From: Paracoccaceae bacterium
Lineage (GTDB): Bacteria; Pseudomonadota; Alphaproteobacteria; Rhodobacterales; Rhodobacteraceae
DNA length: 64,000 bases
Direction of reading: 5' to 3'
Assembly: GCA_030148225.1 (NCBI GenBank)
Contig: JASBTX010000042.1
Span: 248,001 to 312,000 of the forward strand
Shown: piece by piece, positions 35,214 through 44,253 of the stretch
Numbering within the stretch: position 1 is the stretch's first letter
Layout: each line of letters opens with the position of its first letter
The notes under the pieces: model-generated
What the model saw: the letters and a program-made list of their open reading frames with translations, nothing else
What the model was told of the DNA's origin: nothing
Databases searched by the model: none
Position numbers and translations under genes: made by a program

Positions 35214-35654
35214 ATGCGTATCCCACCGCCCCTTGTGGCCCTGATCACCATCCTCCTCCTCTTGGGTTCGGCATATGCGTGGCCGGGCCTCTCCCTCGGC
35301 GGCAGCTGGATTGCCGGGCTGGTCCTTGTCCTGCTCGGCCTCGCCCTGACCATCTCCAGCGCCCGGCGGTTTCACCGGGCCGGCACCACGCTCAACCCGA
35401 TCGACGTGGCCCAGGCCAGCACGCTGGTGACATCCGGCAGCTTTCGCTATTCCCGCAACCCGATGTATCTGGGCATGGCCGTCGTGATCACCGGCACCGG
35501 CATCTGGACGGGCCATGCCGCGCTGCTCATCCTGCTGCCGGCCTTCATCCTCTGGATCAACCGTTTCCAGATCGCGCCCGAAGAGGCCGCCATGCAGCAG
35601 AAATTCGGCCAGGACTATGCCGATTACTGCGCCCGCGTGCGCCGCTGGATCTGA
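35214..35654 (+). CDS. Isoprenylcysteine carboxyl methyltransferase-family membrane protein
   Basis: The 146-residue protein has three to four hydrophobic segments and the ICMT/PEMT-type motif: SGSFRYSRNPMYLGM (residues about 74-88) and a C-terminal EEAAMQQKFGQDYADYCARVRRW, which together bind SAM at the membrane face. It starts 15 bases after the MetE-like gene and is probably co-transcribed. In bacteria this family methylates lipids or small molecules; the substrate is unknown. A repeat element follows the stop. Confidence 0.85.
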   Translation: MRIPPPLVALITILLLLGSAYAWPGLSLGGSWIAGLVLVLLGLALTISSARRFHRAGTTLNPIDVAQASTLVTSGSFRYSRNPMYLGMAVVITGTGIWTGHAALLILLPAFILWINRFQIAPEEAAMQQKFGQDYADYCARVRRWI

Positions 35655-35667
35655 TCCGCAACGCAGC

Positions 35668-35734
35668 TTTCATTGTTCTGACAATACCTTGGGGTGAGCG
35701 GCGGGCGCGCCCGGCGCGAGGGGCAACGCCCCTC
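35668..35734 (+). repeat. Dispersed repeat, copy 5, with hairpin
   Basis: TTTCATTGTTCTGACAATAC begins 14 bases after the methyltransferase stop and ends in ACCT at 35689; a perfect 7-bp stem GAGGGGC-AAC-GCCCCTC follows at 35718-35734. The order of core then GC-rich hairpin is the same as near 20006 in mirror form. Confidence 0.65.
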
Positions 35735-35831
35735 AGGCAGCTCGACCCGGGTATGAATCGCAAGAGACTTGATCGAAAACAGCCAAACGCCCACACTTGC
35801 GCCATTGATCCGGATAGAAAGGAGTATTCTG

Positions 35832-36083
35832 ATGCGTGAATTCTTTATCGGTGCGCTGGACAAACTGGTGGCGCTTCTGGTGATCCTGCTGGCGATTGGC
35901 GTTGCCGTCGGGGGCCTCGTGACCATGTTCAGCGGCAATGGCGGATTTCTGCAGGGGCTGGCCATCTGGCTCTTTGGCGGCATTTACGTGCTGGTGATCG
36001 GCGGCATGCTCTACCTGTTTCTGGGCATTTACGACAACACCCGGCGGACCGCCGACGCGGTGGAACGGATGGCGGCAAAGTAG
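35832..36083 (+). CDS. Small two-span membrane protein
   Basis: From ATG 35832, after AAAGGAG, the product is 83 residues with two membrane segments (about 12-33 and 43-68) and a short charged C-terminus (YDNTRRTADAVERMAAK). An in-frame start 21 codons earlier exists but lacks a good ribosome site. It is convergent with plsY, 3 bases apart. No family recognised. Confidence 0.65.
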   Translation: MREFFIGALDKLVALLVILLAIGVAVGGLVTMFSGNGGFLQGLAIWLFGGIYVLVIGGMLYLFLGIYDNTRRTADAVERMAAK

Positions 36084-36086
36084 CCT

Positions 36087-36701
36087 CTAGCGCCGCCGCA
36101 GCTCGATCCGGCTTTCCTCACCGGCGACAAGACGGCGGATATTCCCGGTGTGGCGCAGGATGATCAGTGCTGCCAGCGCCACACCCATCAGCGTGGCCTC
36201 CCCCCGGCCCAGCAGAACCAGCCAGACGGGTACGGAAATGGCCGCGACCAGCGCCGAGAGTGATGAATAGCGCGAGACGAGCGCAACCAGCAGCCATGTC
36301 AGGCAGGCCGCCAGCCCGGCGGGCCAGTAAAGCGCGATGAGCGTTCCCAGAAACGTCGCCACACCCTTGCCGCCCTGAAATCCCAGATAGACCGGAAAGC
36401 AATGGCCAAGAAAGGCGGCGAAACCCGCGATCTGGGCGGCGTCCCGCCCCAGAAGCGCCGCCGCGATCAGCACCGCCGCCGCACCCTTGCCGGCATCGCC
36501 GATCAGCGTCAGCGCCGCCGCCAGCCTGTTGCCGGTCCGCAGGACGTTCGTGGCCCCGATATTGCCCGATCCGATCCGGCGCAGATCCCCCAGACCAAAA
36601 AGTCTCGCCATCACGATGCCAAAGGGAACCGCCCCCAGCAGATAGGCCAGAAGCGCCGTCAGGATCAGCAATCCCGGTGCGGTTGTGAATTCCGGCATCA
36701 C
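36087..36701 (-). CDS. plsY: Glycerol-3-phosphate acyltransferase PlsY
   Basis: PlsY transfers acyl from acyl-phosphate to glycerol-3-phosphate, the first step of phospholipid synthesis. The 204-residue protein has five membrane spans and the three PlsY motifs: GSGNIGATNVLRTGN, GHCFPVYLGFQGGKGVAT and a third near LALIILRHTGNIRRLVAGEE. It is the last gene of a five-gene run linked by 4-bp overlaps, starting with pyrB. Confidence 0.94.
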   Translation of the reverse strand: MMPEFTTAPGLLILTALLAYLLGAVPFGIVMARLFGLGDLRRIGSGNIGATNVLRTGNRLAAALTLIGDAGKGAAAVLIAAALLGRDAAQIAGFAAFLGHCFPVYLGFQGGKGVATFLGTLIALYWPAGLAACLTWLLVALVSRYSSLSALVAAISVPVWLVLLGRGEATLMGVALAALIILRHTGNIRRLVAGEESRIELRRR

Positions 36702-38017
36702 GCCCCCCAGACCCGTCGCCCGGCGACATAGGTGGCCAGCACCTTGCCCTGCATGCGCTGGCCGTCGAAGGGCGTGTTTTTCGATTTCGACTGCAGGCGG
36801 AAACGGTCAAGGACAAAGGGCGCATCCGGGTCGAACATGACCAGATCGGCAGGCGCCCCCGGTGCCAGCTGTCCGCCATCCAGCCCCAGGCGCCGGGCCG
36901 GGTTCAGCGCCATGGCGCGGAAAAGCGCGGGCAGTGTCAGCATGCCCGCGTGATAGAGCCTGAGCGCGGCGGGCAACAATGTCTCGAGCGCCACCGCACC
37001 CGATGCGGCCTCTTCGAACGGCAGGCGTTTGGATTCTTCGTCCTGTGGCGTGTGCATCGAGGAAATTACATCGATCAGGCCGCTGGCGACGGCCTCGACC
37101 ATGGCCAGCCGGTCATCCTCAGCGCGCAGCGGCGGCTTGACCTTGAAGAAGGTGCGATAGTCGCCCACGTCGAATTCGTTCAGCGTCAGATGATGAATAC
37201 TGACCCCGGCTGTTACATCCAGCCCCGCCTCTTTTGCCCGCCTGAGTGCCGGCAGACCGGCCGCCGCCGAGAGGTTGTCGGCGTGATAGCGCCCGCCCGT
37301 CATCTCGACGATGGCAAGGTCGCGCTCCAGTCCCATGCGCTCGGCCATGGGGGACACGGCGGGCAGACCGCGCAGCGTGGCGAACTTGCCCGCCGTCACC
37401 GCCGCCCCGCGCGACAGGCCGCTATCCTGCGGATGAGCGATCACCAGCGCGCCCAGCCCGCGCGCATAAGAGAGGCAGCGGGCAAACACCCGTGGATCCT
37501 GAACCACCGCATCGCAATCTGTAAAGGCCACCGCGCCCGCATCCTGCAGGAAGCCGATCTCGACCATTTCGCGGCCCTGGCGCCCTTTGGTCAGCGCCGC
37601 CATGGGCAGGACGCGCACCGGCGCGGCCTCGTTGGCGCGGCGATTGACGAATTCCAGCGTTTCGGGGCTGTCGATGGCGGGATCGGTGTCGGGTCGCGTG
37701 ACCATTGTGGTCACCCCGCCCGCCGCCGCGGCCTGCCCCGCAGTGCGAAAGCTTTCTTTGTGGCGCTCGCCCGGCTCGCAGACCTTGACGCCGATATCGA
37801 CGATACCCGGCGCAAGGCATTTGCCGTCGCAATCAACGATATCGGCGCTGTCCGGAATGTTTCGCGCGCGAAACAATTCTTTGGATACAGTGGCTTGCGT
37901 TAATATCTCGGTAATTTTTCCACCAGATGCGATCAGCGATCCGATCTGCTCGGTTCCGGCAGCGGGATCGATCAGGCGGGCATTCTGAAAAACGGTCGTA
38001 AGGTTTCCTTGGTTCAT
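36698..38017 (-). CDS. pyrC': Dihydroorotase-like non-catalytic subunit of aspartate carbamoyltransferase (PyrC')
   Basis: The 439-residue protein has the whole dihydroorotase fold (PGIVDIGVKVCEPGERHKES, GGVTTMV, GVSIHHLTLNEFD, SKNTPFDG), but key metal ligands are lost. The DxHxH motif reads DIGVKV and the late Asp of the active site (TDHAPH in active enzymes) reads SSMHTPQD. It is therefore probably the inactive PyrC' (PyrX) that supports aspartate carbamoyltransferase assembly, as in Pseudomonas. pyrB is upstream in the same operon with two PH-like genes between. The active dihydroorotase must be encoded elsewhere. Confidence 0.85.
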   Translation of the reverse strand: MNQGNLTTVFQNARLIDPAAGTEQIGSLIASGGKITEILTQATVSKELFRARNIPDSADIVDCDGKCLAPGIVDIGVKVCEPGERHKESFRTAGQAAAAGGVTTMVTRPDTDPAIDSPETLEFVNRRANEAAPVRVLPMAALTKGRQGREMVEIGFLQDAGAVAFTDCDAVVQDPRVFARCLSYARGLGALVIAHPQDSGLSRGAAVTAGKFATLRGLPAVSPMAERMGLERDLAIVEMTGGRYHADNLSAAAGLPALRRAKEAGLDVTAGVSIHHLTLNEFDVGDYRTFFKVKPPLRAEDDRLAMVEAVASGLIDVISSMHTPQDEESKRLPFEEAASGAVALETLLPAALRLYHAGMLTLPALFRAMALNPARRLGLDGGQLAPGAPADLVMFDPDAPFVLDRFRLQSKSKNTPFDGQRMQGKVLATYVAGRRVWGA

Positions 38018-38598
38018 CGCGCGCCTGCCTCGGTATCGTTTCGCGTTGGTGGTGACGCGAATGGCTGCCGCTGCAACGCGCCCTGCACCTTTTGCCAGAC
38101 CGCATCCGCATCGGCGATGTGCATGAAGCCGACGGCGTAATATTGCGGGACGTCATTGATCTCAACACCCTGATCCTCGTGCTCGAAAATGATCGAGCCA
38201 AGTCCGTTCTGCCCCGGCTCGAACGCGACATCCCGCGTCAGGTCAAAGGTTTTCAGCCGTCGGCGCATCCAGGGCAGGCTGATGCCAAGGATCGCCCGCT
38301 GATCGGTCAGCGTGTACTGTGTGTGCCGCCTGACCCACATGCGCCAGAATGTGGTCTGCCCGAATATCATCAGGCTGATCGCACCAAAAAACAGCGCAAA
38401 CAGCAGCAGAAGGACGGTTTCGAAAATCATGACGATGCCGCCGACAAGAAGGCCCAGCGATATCAGCATGAACGGGATGCTCATCCAGAAGGTATGACGG
38501 CGGCTGCGATCGACATGCAGGCCGGGGGCAGGGCGGCCCTGCCACAGGATCGTTTCGCCCTCGCGCAGGATACCGGCCCATGCCGGATGCACGCTCAT
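38014..38598 (-). CDS. PH-like (bacterial pleckstrin-type) membrane protein, second of pair
   Basis: The 194-residue protein opens with [20 protein letters not shown], has two adjacent membrane segments (about 37-60 and 62-84) and a C-terminal beta-rich part (QYTLTDQRAILGISLPW ... FEHEDQGVEINDVPQYYAVGFMHI) of the bacterial PH-domain type. It is a paralogue of the next gene upstream: both share [15 protein letters not shown] and the LT/LS-x-x-RA-x-I pattern. Overlaps both neighbours by four bases. Function unknown. Confidence 0.7.
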   Translation of the reverse strand: MSVHPAWAGILREGETILWQGRPAPGLHVDRSRRHTFWMSIPFMLISLGLLVGGIVMIFETVLLLLFALFFGAISLMIFGQTTFWRMWVRRHTQYTLTDQRAILGISLPWMRRRLKTFDLTRDVAFEPGQNGLGSIIFEHEDQGVEINDVPQYYAVGFMHIADADAVWQKVQGALQRQPFASPPTRNDTEAGAR

Positions 38599-39119
38599 GC
38601 GTCACCGTTCTGGACAGACCGGAACAGGCGGTAAAGTTCGTCACCGCCCGATACCCTCTCGAACCCGATGGGTACCTGATAGGTCCGGTTCTTGCCGCGC
38701 CGCGTCTCTTCGTGGAAATAGATCGTTGCCGGGGCGGCGTTGTCGTAATCGAGGATGGTGTTTTCATCGATGGGATATGAGCGGAGCCGCCGCCCACGCA
38801 ACGGCATATCCGTGGCGATAAAGGCCCGTTTGTTCGACAGGCTGTACCACGTGTGCCGGCGGCGGTAGGCGCTCCAGTAAATCGGGCCGATGGCCAGCCC
38901 GATACCAACGGAAAAATGGATGAGGCCGAATGTCCACATATATCCGCCTGCCGTCGACGCGAGGATCATCCAGACAAGCGCGAAACCGGCAAAGGCGAGG
39001 CCAAAGAGGAATACCACGATATTGCCGGGGCGAAAAATGATGCCGCCATCCGGGCGGCCCTGCCAGAGGATAGTTTCATCCCCGTCCAGTATCCCCTCCC
39101 AGCCCGCGGATGCCGTCAT
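38595..39119 (-). CDS. PH-like membrane protein, first of pair
   Basis: The 174-residue product (start ATG 39119, overlapping the pyrB stop) has the same plan as its neighbour: [20 protein letters not shown], two membrane segments (about 26-46 and 54-74), then a PH-like beta domain ([44 protein letters not shown]). The shared opening shows a local gene duplication. Such proteins are found within the pyrB operon of related bacteria by my memory, but no role is established. Confidence 0.7.
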   Translation of the reverse strand: MTASAGWEGILDGDETILWQGRPDGGIIFRPGNIVVFLFGLAFAGFALVWMILASTAGGYMWTFGLIHFSVGIGLAIGPIYWSAYRRRHTWYSLSNKRAFIATDMPLRGRRLRSYPIDENTILDYDNAAPATIYFHEETRRGKNRTYQVPIGFERVSGGDELYRLFRSVQNGDA

Positions 39120-40063
39120 GGCGCATCCCCCGGGATCAGGCCGCGGTTGCGGCACAGAAGCTCCATCGCCGCCATGCGTACGGCGACACCCATTTCGACC
39201 TGTTCCTGTATGACCGAGCGATTGATGTCATCGGCCAGCGTGCCATCGATTTCGACGCCCCGGTTCATCGGGCCGGGATGCATGACGATGGCGTCGTCGC
39301 GGGCATGGCGCAGCTTTTCGGCGTCCAGCCCGTAGCGGTGGTAATATTCCCGCTCGGACGGGATAAAGCCGCCATCCATCCGTTCGCGCTGAAGCCGCAG
39401 CATCATCACCACGTCGACATCGGCAAGCCCGTCCTGCATGCTGTCGAATACCTCGACACCCAGTTCTGAAACCTCGCTTGGCATCAGGGTCGGCGGGCCG
39501 ATCAGGCGGATGCGGTTTTCCATCTTGCCCAAGAGCAGGATATTTGACCGCGCCACCCGCGAATGGGCGATATCGCCGCAAATGGCGATGGACAGGCGAT
39601 GCAGCCGCCCTTTGGCACGGCGAATGGTCAGCGCATCCAGAAGCGCCTGTGTCGGGTGTTCGTGCCGGCCGTCACCTGCATTCAGGACCGCGCAATTGAC
39701 CTTTTCCGCCAGCAGGTTGACCGCGCCGGAATGCGGATGGCGCACCACCAGCAGGTCGGGATGCATCGCGTTCAGCGTCATCGCCGTGTCGATCAGGGTT
39801 TCGCCCTTTTTGATCGACGAGGCCTGCATGGCCATGTTCATCACATCCGCGCCCAGCCGCTTGCCCGCCAGTTCGAAACTGGCCTGAGTGCGGGTGGAAT
39901 TTTCGAAAAACATGTTGATCTGGGTCAGACCGGTCAGCTTGTCGGTATGCTTGTGGTCGCGGCGGTTCAGATCGACATAGCTGTCGGACAGGTCCAGCAG
40001 GGAAACGATCTCGTCCGGGTGCAGGTGTTCGATACCCAGCAGATGGTTTTGACGAAAAGTCAT
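39116..40063 (-). CDS. pyrB: Aspartate carbamoyltransferase catalytic subunit
   Basis: PyrB joins carbamoyl phosphate and aspartate, the committed step of pyrimidine synthesis. The 315-residue enzyme has the carbamoyl-phosphate motif [12 protein letters not shown] (about 52-63), HPTQALLD, and the aspartate-loop [10 protein letters not shown] region. No regulatory PyrI is seen; instead the inactive dihydroorotase subunit is encoded in the same operon. An upstream in-frame start is possible; [14 protein letters not shown] at 40063 matches homologues. First gene of a run of five with ATGA overlaps, divergent from smpB. Confidence 0.95.
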   Translation of the reverse strand: MTFRQNHLLGIEHLHPDEIVSLLDLSDSYVDLNRRDHKHTDKLTGLTQINMFFENSTRTQASFELAGKRLGADVMNMAMQASSIKKGETLIDTAMTLNAMHPDLLVVRHPHSGAVNLLAEKVNCAVLNAGDGRHEHPTQALLDALTIRRAKGRLHRLSIAICGDIAHSRVARSNILLLGKMENRIRLIGPPTLMPSEVSELGVEVFDSMQDGLADVDVVMMLRLQRERMDGGFIPSEREYYHRYGLDAEKLRHARDDAIVMHPGPMNRGVEIDGTLADDINRSVIQEQVEMGVAVRMAAMELLCRNRGLIPGDAP

Positions 40064-40159
40064 CGGACCCCAATCCAAAGTTCTGCCGCTTATAGGGCCG
40101 GTGCAGGCATCGGGCAATGGGTTTCAAACCGGTCCCCGATCACCTATATCGCCGGGACC

Positions 40160-40636
40160 ATGGCCAAGCAAAAGACAGATCCGAACTACAAGGTGATCGC
40201 CGAAAACCGGCGCGCGCGTTACGATTACGCGATCGAAAGCGATCTGGAATGCGGGATCGTTCTGCAGGGGTCAGAGGTTAAGTCGCTGCGTCAGGGCGGT
40301 GCCAATATCGCTGAGAGCTATGCCGAGGTGGTCGAGGGTGAACTGTGGCTGGTCAACGCCTATATCGCCCCCTATGCGCAGGCCAAGACATGGGGCCACG
40401 AAGAGCGGCGGCGGCGCAAGCTCTTGGCGTCATCACGCGAGATCAACCGGCTTTGGTCGGCCTCGGCGCGCCAGGGCATGACGCTGGTGCCGCTGGTGCT
40501 GTATTTCAATCACAAGGGCATGGCCAAGCTGAAGATCGGTATCGCCAAGGGTAAGAAGAACGTGGACAAGCGCGCCACCGAGGCCAAGCGGGACTGGGGC
40601 CGCCAGAAGGCACGCCTGTTGCGCCAAAACGGCTGA
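40160..40636 (+). CDS. smpB: SsrA-binding protein
   Basis: SmpB brings tmRNA to stalled ribosomes. The 158-residue product has the start [18 protein letters not shown], the [18 protein letters not shown] oligonucleotide-binding core, and the C-terminal basic tail [20 protein letters not shown], which enters the mRNA channel. A longer upstream frame is antisense to pyrB and is not real. 96 bases separate it from pyrB, with divergent promoters expected. Confidence 0.96.
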   Translation: MAKQKTDPNYKVIAENRRARYDYAIESDLECGIVLQGSEVKSLRQGGANIAESYAEVVEGELWLVNAYIAPYAQAKTWGHEERRRRKLLASSREINRLWSASARQGMTLVPLVLYFNHKGMAKLKIGIAKGKKNVDKRATEAKRDWGRQKARLLRQNG

Positions 40637-40770
40637 AAATCAGAAAAAATCCGCCAGTTGTCCAGAATTCTTGCCAGATGCGGTTGCGTCTGGCATGTCG
40701 GGTGCATCCGGCGGTTACGGGCCACATGCCGGAAACAAAAATAAGGCCCATCGAGCAAGGGATATATTCT

Positions 40771-41028
40771 ATGGAACTTTTGGTAAGCCTGATCTCGGGC
40801 GCGGTTGGCGGTAATATCGCCGGCGGCCTGTTCAAGAACCTGAACCAGGGCATTCCGATCAACTCGCTGGCGGGCATCATCGGCGGCGGCGTTGGTGGTA
40901 CGGTGCTGACGCAATTGCTGAATGTCGACGCAAGTTCGCTGGCCGGTCAGGTCGGCGCGGGCGGCGTTGGCGGCGGCATCGTTCTTCTGGCCGTTGGCGC
41001 ACTCAAGAACATGATGTCGAATTCCTGA
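40771..41028 (+). CDS. Glycine-rich small membrane protein
   Basis: The 85-residue product (ATG after AAGGG) is hydrophobic and glycine-rich: ISGAVGGNIAGGLFKNL, AGIIGGGVGGTVLTQLL and GVGGGIVLLAVGALKNM. Two or three glycine-zipper-like helices are likely. Similar short proteins are common in alphaproteobacteria without assigned role. A hairpin follows at 41045. Confidence 0.7.
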   Translation: MELLVSLISGAVGGNIAGGLFKNLNQGIPINSLAGIIGGGVGGTVLTQLLNVDASSLAGQVGAGGVGGGIVLLAVGALKNMMSNS

Positions 41029-41044
41029 CAACTCCTGTGTGATG

Positions 41045-41069
41045 GCGGGGTGCCCTGATGGCACCCCGC
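41045..41069 (+). terminator. Strong hairpin, probable terminator
   Basis: GCGGGGTGCC and GGCACCCCGC form a perfect 10-bp stem with a 5-base loop, 17 bases after the glycine-rich gene. There is no clean T run, so termination may be weak or Rho-assisted. Confidence 0.55.
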
Positions 41070-41131
41070 GCCCCCTTGCCACCCGGCATTCGCGGCGATA
41101 GGTCAAATTCCGTTGACGGAGGAACCGACCG

Positions 41132-41989
41132 ATGCCGCATAGCGATCCCAAAACACTTGTCTCCACTGACTGGCTGGCTACCCATCTGGGGGATCCAGAC
41201 CTGCGGATACTGGACGCGTCATGGCATCTGCCGGGGGCGGCGCGCGATGCCAAGGCGGAATATGATACCGCCCATATACCCGGCGCGCGTTTCTTTGACA
41301 TCGACGAGATCAGCGATCACCGCTCGGAACTGCCGCATATGGTGCCGACGGTTGAAAAGTTCATGTCGCGCATGCGGGCGATGGGCGTGGGCGACGGGCA
41401 TCAGGTGGTGGTCTACGATAATTCCGACCTGCTGTCGGCGGCGCGGGTCTGGTGGCTGTTCCGCCTGATGGGCAAAACCGACATCGCCGTATTGGACGGC
41501 GGTTTCGGCAAATGGCAGGCCGAGGGCCGCGAGGTTGACGACCTGCCCCCCGTCATTCGCGACCGGCACATGACGGTGCGGCGTCAGGCCCATCTGGTCA
41601 GGGATGTCACGCAGGTCGCCGCGGCAGCGAAACTGGGTGACCACGCGATCGTGGATGCCCGTTCGCCCGGCCGGTTCGAAGGGACCGAGCCCGAGGTGCG
41701 TCCGGGGCTGCGCTCGGGGCACATTCCCGGTTCGCGCAATGTGCATTTCCGGCGCCTGCTGCGCGATGACAACACGATGCGCCCGCCCGAGGAAATCCGA
41801 GGGATCTTTGATGACGCGGGCGTCGATCTGGGCAAACCTGTTATTACCACCTGCGGGTCGGGTGTCACGGCGTCGGTTCTGGCGCTGGCGCTGGAACGGA
41901 TCGGGCATTCCAACACGTCGGTCTATGACGGGTCATGGTCGGAATGGGGCATGTATTCCGATCTGAAGGTCGAGACGGGACCGGCCTGA
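41132..41989 (+). CDS. sseA: 3-mercaptopyruvate sulfurtransferase
   Basis: SseA moves sulfur from 3-mercaptopyruvate to thiol acceptors or cyanide. The 285-residue protein has two rhodanese domains: the inactive N-terminal one (residues 8-130) and a C-terminal one with the active loop CGSGVTA (Cys near 241), which is the mercaptopyruvate rather than thiosulfate type. Linker and DGSWSEWG motifs are intact. Its stop overlaps the next aminotransferase start as TGATG; the aminotransferase could supply mercaptopyruvate by transaminating cysteine. Confidence 0.92.
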   Translation: MPHSDPKTLVSTDWLATHLGDPDLRILDASWHLPGAARDAKAEYDTAHIPGARFFDIDEISDHRSELPHMVPTVEKFMSRMRAMGVGDGHQVVVYDNSDLLSAARVWWLFRLMGKTDIAVLDGGFGKWQAEGREVDDLPPVIRDRHMTVRRQAHLVRDVTQVAAAAKLGDHAIVDARSPGRFEGTEPEVRPGLRSGHIPGSRNVHFRRLLRDDNTMRPPEEIRGIFDDAGVDLGKPVITTCGSGVTASVLALALERIGHSNTSVYDGSWSEWGMYSDLKVETGPA

Positions 41990-43173
41990 TGTTTGAAAAC
42001 CTCGAGGCTCAGCCGGGTGACGGCATACTGGAACTGATGGGGCTGTTTCGCGATGACCCGCGCCCCGGCAAGATTGATCTGGGTGTCGGTGTTTACAAGA
42101 ATGCCGAGGGCGTGACGCCGATCATGCGGGCGATCAAGACAGCGGAAAAACGGCTGTGGGAGGTGGAAGACACCAAATCCTATGTCGCGCCGACCGGGGC
42201 CCCCGAATTTCTGGAGGCGATGGCCGGGCTGGTACTGGGCGATGCGATTGACCGCGACCGCCTGAGCTATGCCGCGACCTCGGGGGGAACGGGTGCCGTG
42301 CGGTCGGGCATGGACATGATCGGCCGGGCCAATCCCGATGCCACGGTCTGGGTATCCGATCCGACATGGCCAGTGCACTGGGCCATCCTGAGGCAGGTCG
42401 GGCAAAAACACCGCCCCTACCGCTATTTCGATCCGGCAACGCGCGCTGTCGATTTCGACGCGATGATGGCCGATCTGGATGGCGTTGCGCGGGGTGATGT
42501 GGTGCTGTTGCACGGGTGTTGTCACAATCCCACAGGTGCCAATCTGACATTACCGGAATGGCAGATCGTGGCGGATCATCTTTCTGAACGGGGGGCGCTG
42601 GCCTTTGTCGATATCGCCTATCAGGGCTTTGGCGACGGGCTGGAACAGGACGCTGCCGGACTGCGCCTGATCGCGGCCAGCCTGCCCGAGGTGATCATTG
42701 CGGCCAGCTGTTCCAAGAATTTCGGCATCTACCGTGAACGCGCAGGCTGTATCATCGCCATCAGCGAGCCGGGCCAGAGCCGCGATCTGACGCAGGGCAT
42801 GCTGTCAGTGCTGAACCGGAACTCAATCTCCTTTCCGCCCGATCATGGTGCGCGACTGGTATCGATGATCCTGAATGACCCGGCGCTGCGGGCCGACTGG
42901 CAGGATGAACTGGAGGGCATCCGCATCGGCATGCTGGACCTGCGCCAGTCTCTGGCGGATGCACTGCGCGCGCGTGCGGGATCGGACCGGTTCGGATTTC
43001 TGGCCGATCACCGGGGCATGTTTTCGCGCCTGGGCGCGACGCCTGAACAAGTGCAGCATCTGCGGGATGCCTTTGGTATCTACATGGTTGCCGACAGCCG
43101 GATGAATATCGCCGGGCTGAACAAGGCGACGATCCCGGTTCTGGCGGACGCGATCATCGCGACGGGCATTTAG
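41989..43173 (+). CDS. tyrB: Aromatic amino acid / aspartate aminotransferase (class I)
   Basis: The 394-residue PLP enzyme is the AspC/TyrB (Ia) type: GVGVYKNAEGVTPIMRAI near the start, the PLP lysine in ASCSKNFGIYRERAG (about 244), the HGCCHNPTGANLT motif and the last NIAGLN motif with its Arg region. It reversibly transaminates aromatic amino acids or aspartate with 2-oxoglutarate. It is coupled to sseA through a TGATG overlap. Confidence 0.88.
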   Translation: MFENLEAQPGDGILELMGLFRDDPRPGKIDLGVGVYKNAEGVTPIMRAIKTAEKRLWEVEDTKSYVAPTGAPEFLEAMAGLVLGDAIDRDRLSYAATSGGTGAVRSGMDMIGRANPDATVWVSDPTWPVHWAILRQVGQKHRPYRYFDPATRAVDFDAMMADLDGVARGDVVLLHGCCHNPTGANLTLPEWQIVADHLSERGALAFVDIAYQGFGDGLEQDAAGLRLIAASLPEVIIAASCSKNFGIYRERAGCIIAISEPGQSRDLTQGMLSVLNRNSISFPPDHGARLVSMILNDPALRADWQDELEGIRIGMLDLRQSLADALRARAGSDRFGFLADHRGMFSRLGATPEQVQHLRDAFGIYMVADSRMNIAGLNKATIPVLADAIIATGI

Positions 43174-44201
43174 CCCGCCGGCATCCGGAAATCGCCGGGT
43201 ATGTGATCGCGACAGTCGAGCACAAGGTCGGCCATGACTCGCGCGATCTCTGGTGCCATGCCAAAGCCGATCTTGAAACCGCCATTGGCGATATAGACAC
43301 CCGGGCGCAGCGGATGCGGCCCGAGAAGCGGCGCCCGGCTGAGCGCGCGCGGCCTGACCCCGGCCCAGCGATCCAGAACCTTTGCGGCCCCGAGCGCGGG
43401 AAAGAGGGACATCGCCCTGCCATAAAGATCATCCAGCAGGTGATCGGTGGTTGTTGGATCGGTGAATGCCCGCTCGCTTGTCGATCCGATGGCCACCGTG
43501 CCGTCCAGATGGGGCACGATATGTATGCCATCGGCAAAGAGCTGCGCCCGACCGGCGGCATCGTGATCCACAAGAAGCGCCTGACCCTTGACGCCGTTGC
43601 CGACTGTGCGGCCCAGTTCCCGGCCAAGTGCCATTAGCCCGGTGGCACCGGTGGCCCAGATTTCAACCGGTGCCTGCCTGTCCTCTTGCGTTATCGTGCC
43701 GCCAAGGGCAGCAAAGGCCGCGGCCAGCGCTGACATTGCCCGGCGGGGATGGATGAGGGCGGATAACGTATCGTGCACCCAATAGCCCGAGGGCGATGGC
43801 GGCGCCCATTCGCCGGGATCGCGCATGACGGTCCACACGGCCCTGCCCTGCCAGTTGATACCGGCCATTTTTTCGCGTGCGCGTGCCAGTTCCACCGCCC
43901 TTTCATCGGCAAGGGGCTGCAACCGCCCCGTCGGCGCATAGCCGCTGGAAAGGCCCGAGAGGCGTTCGACATCGCGCCAGAACGTCCCGGCCCGGACCAG
44001 ACTGGCCAGTTGAAACGCCTTTTTCGGGTTCCAGTTGTCGGGTGTATGGGGTGCCAGCGCACCGACCAGCCCGCCGCTGCTGCCGGCGCCGGGCCGTTCA
44101 GGCTCTACCACCGTGACCTTGGCCCCCCGCGCCTGTAGCTCATAGGCGATGGACAGGCCGAAAATGCCCGCGCCTCTGACGGTGATATTCGCGATTGCCA
44201 A
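43170..44201 (-). CDS. FAD-dependent oxidoreductase, likely stand-alone MnmC oxidase half
   Basis: The 343-residue DAO-type flavoprotein has a GAGIFGLSIAYEL dinucleotide fold at residues 10-22 and a GAGSSGGLVGALAPH motif (about 38-52) similar to the SGNxxGxLxP motif of the MnmC C-terminal domain. The C-terminal IANGGFKIGFGMAPEIARVMADLV holds the FAD-closing motif. It is divergent, 52 bases apart, from mnmD, the methyltransferase half of MnmC. The pair suggests it converts cmnm5-U34 to nm5-U34 in tRNA. Glycine or D-amino acid oxidase activity is the alternative. Confidence 0.7.
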   Translation of the reverse strand: MAIANITVRGAGIFGLSIAYELQARGAKVTVVEPERPGAGSSGGLVGALAPHTPDNWNPKKAFQLASLVRAGTFWRDVERLSGLSSGYAPTGRLQPLADERAVELARAREKMAGINWQGRAVWTVMRDPGEWAPPSPSGYWVHDTLSALIHPRRAMSALAAAFAALGGTITQEDRQAPVEIWATGATGLMALGRELGRTVGNGVKGQALLVDHDAAGRAQLFADGIHIVPHLDGTVAIGSTSERAFTDPTTTDHLLDDLYGRAMSLFPALGAAKVLDRWAGVRPRALSRAPLLGPHPLRPGVYIANGGFKIGFGMAPEIARVMADLVLDCRDHIPGDFRMPAG

Positions 44202-44253
44202 TCCGGGCCTTCCTGCGCATTGTCCGAGCGGTCCTTATCCGGCTTTAGGCGAA

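Noticed and set aside
37893..37907. TTAATATCTCGGTAA as a CtrA site
   Set aside because: It is inside the pyrC' coding region and its second half is not TTAA.
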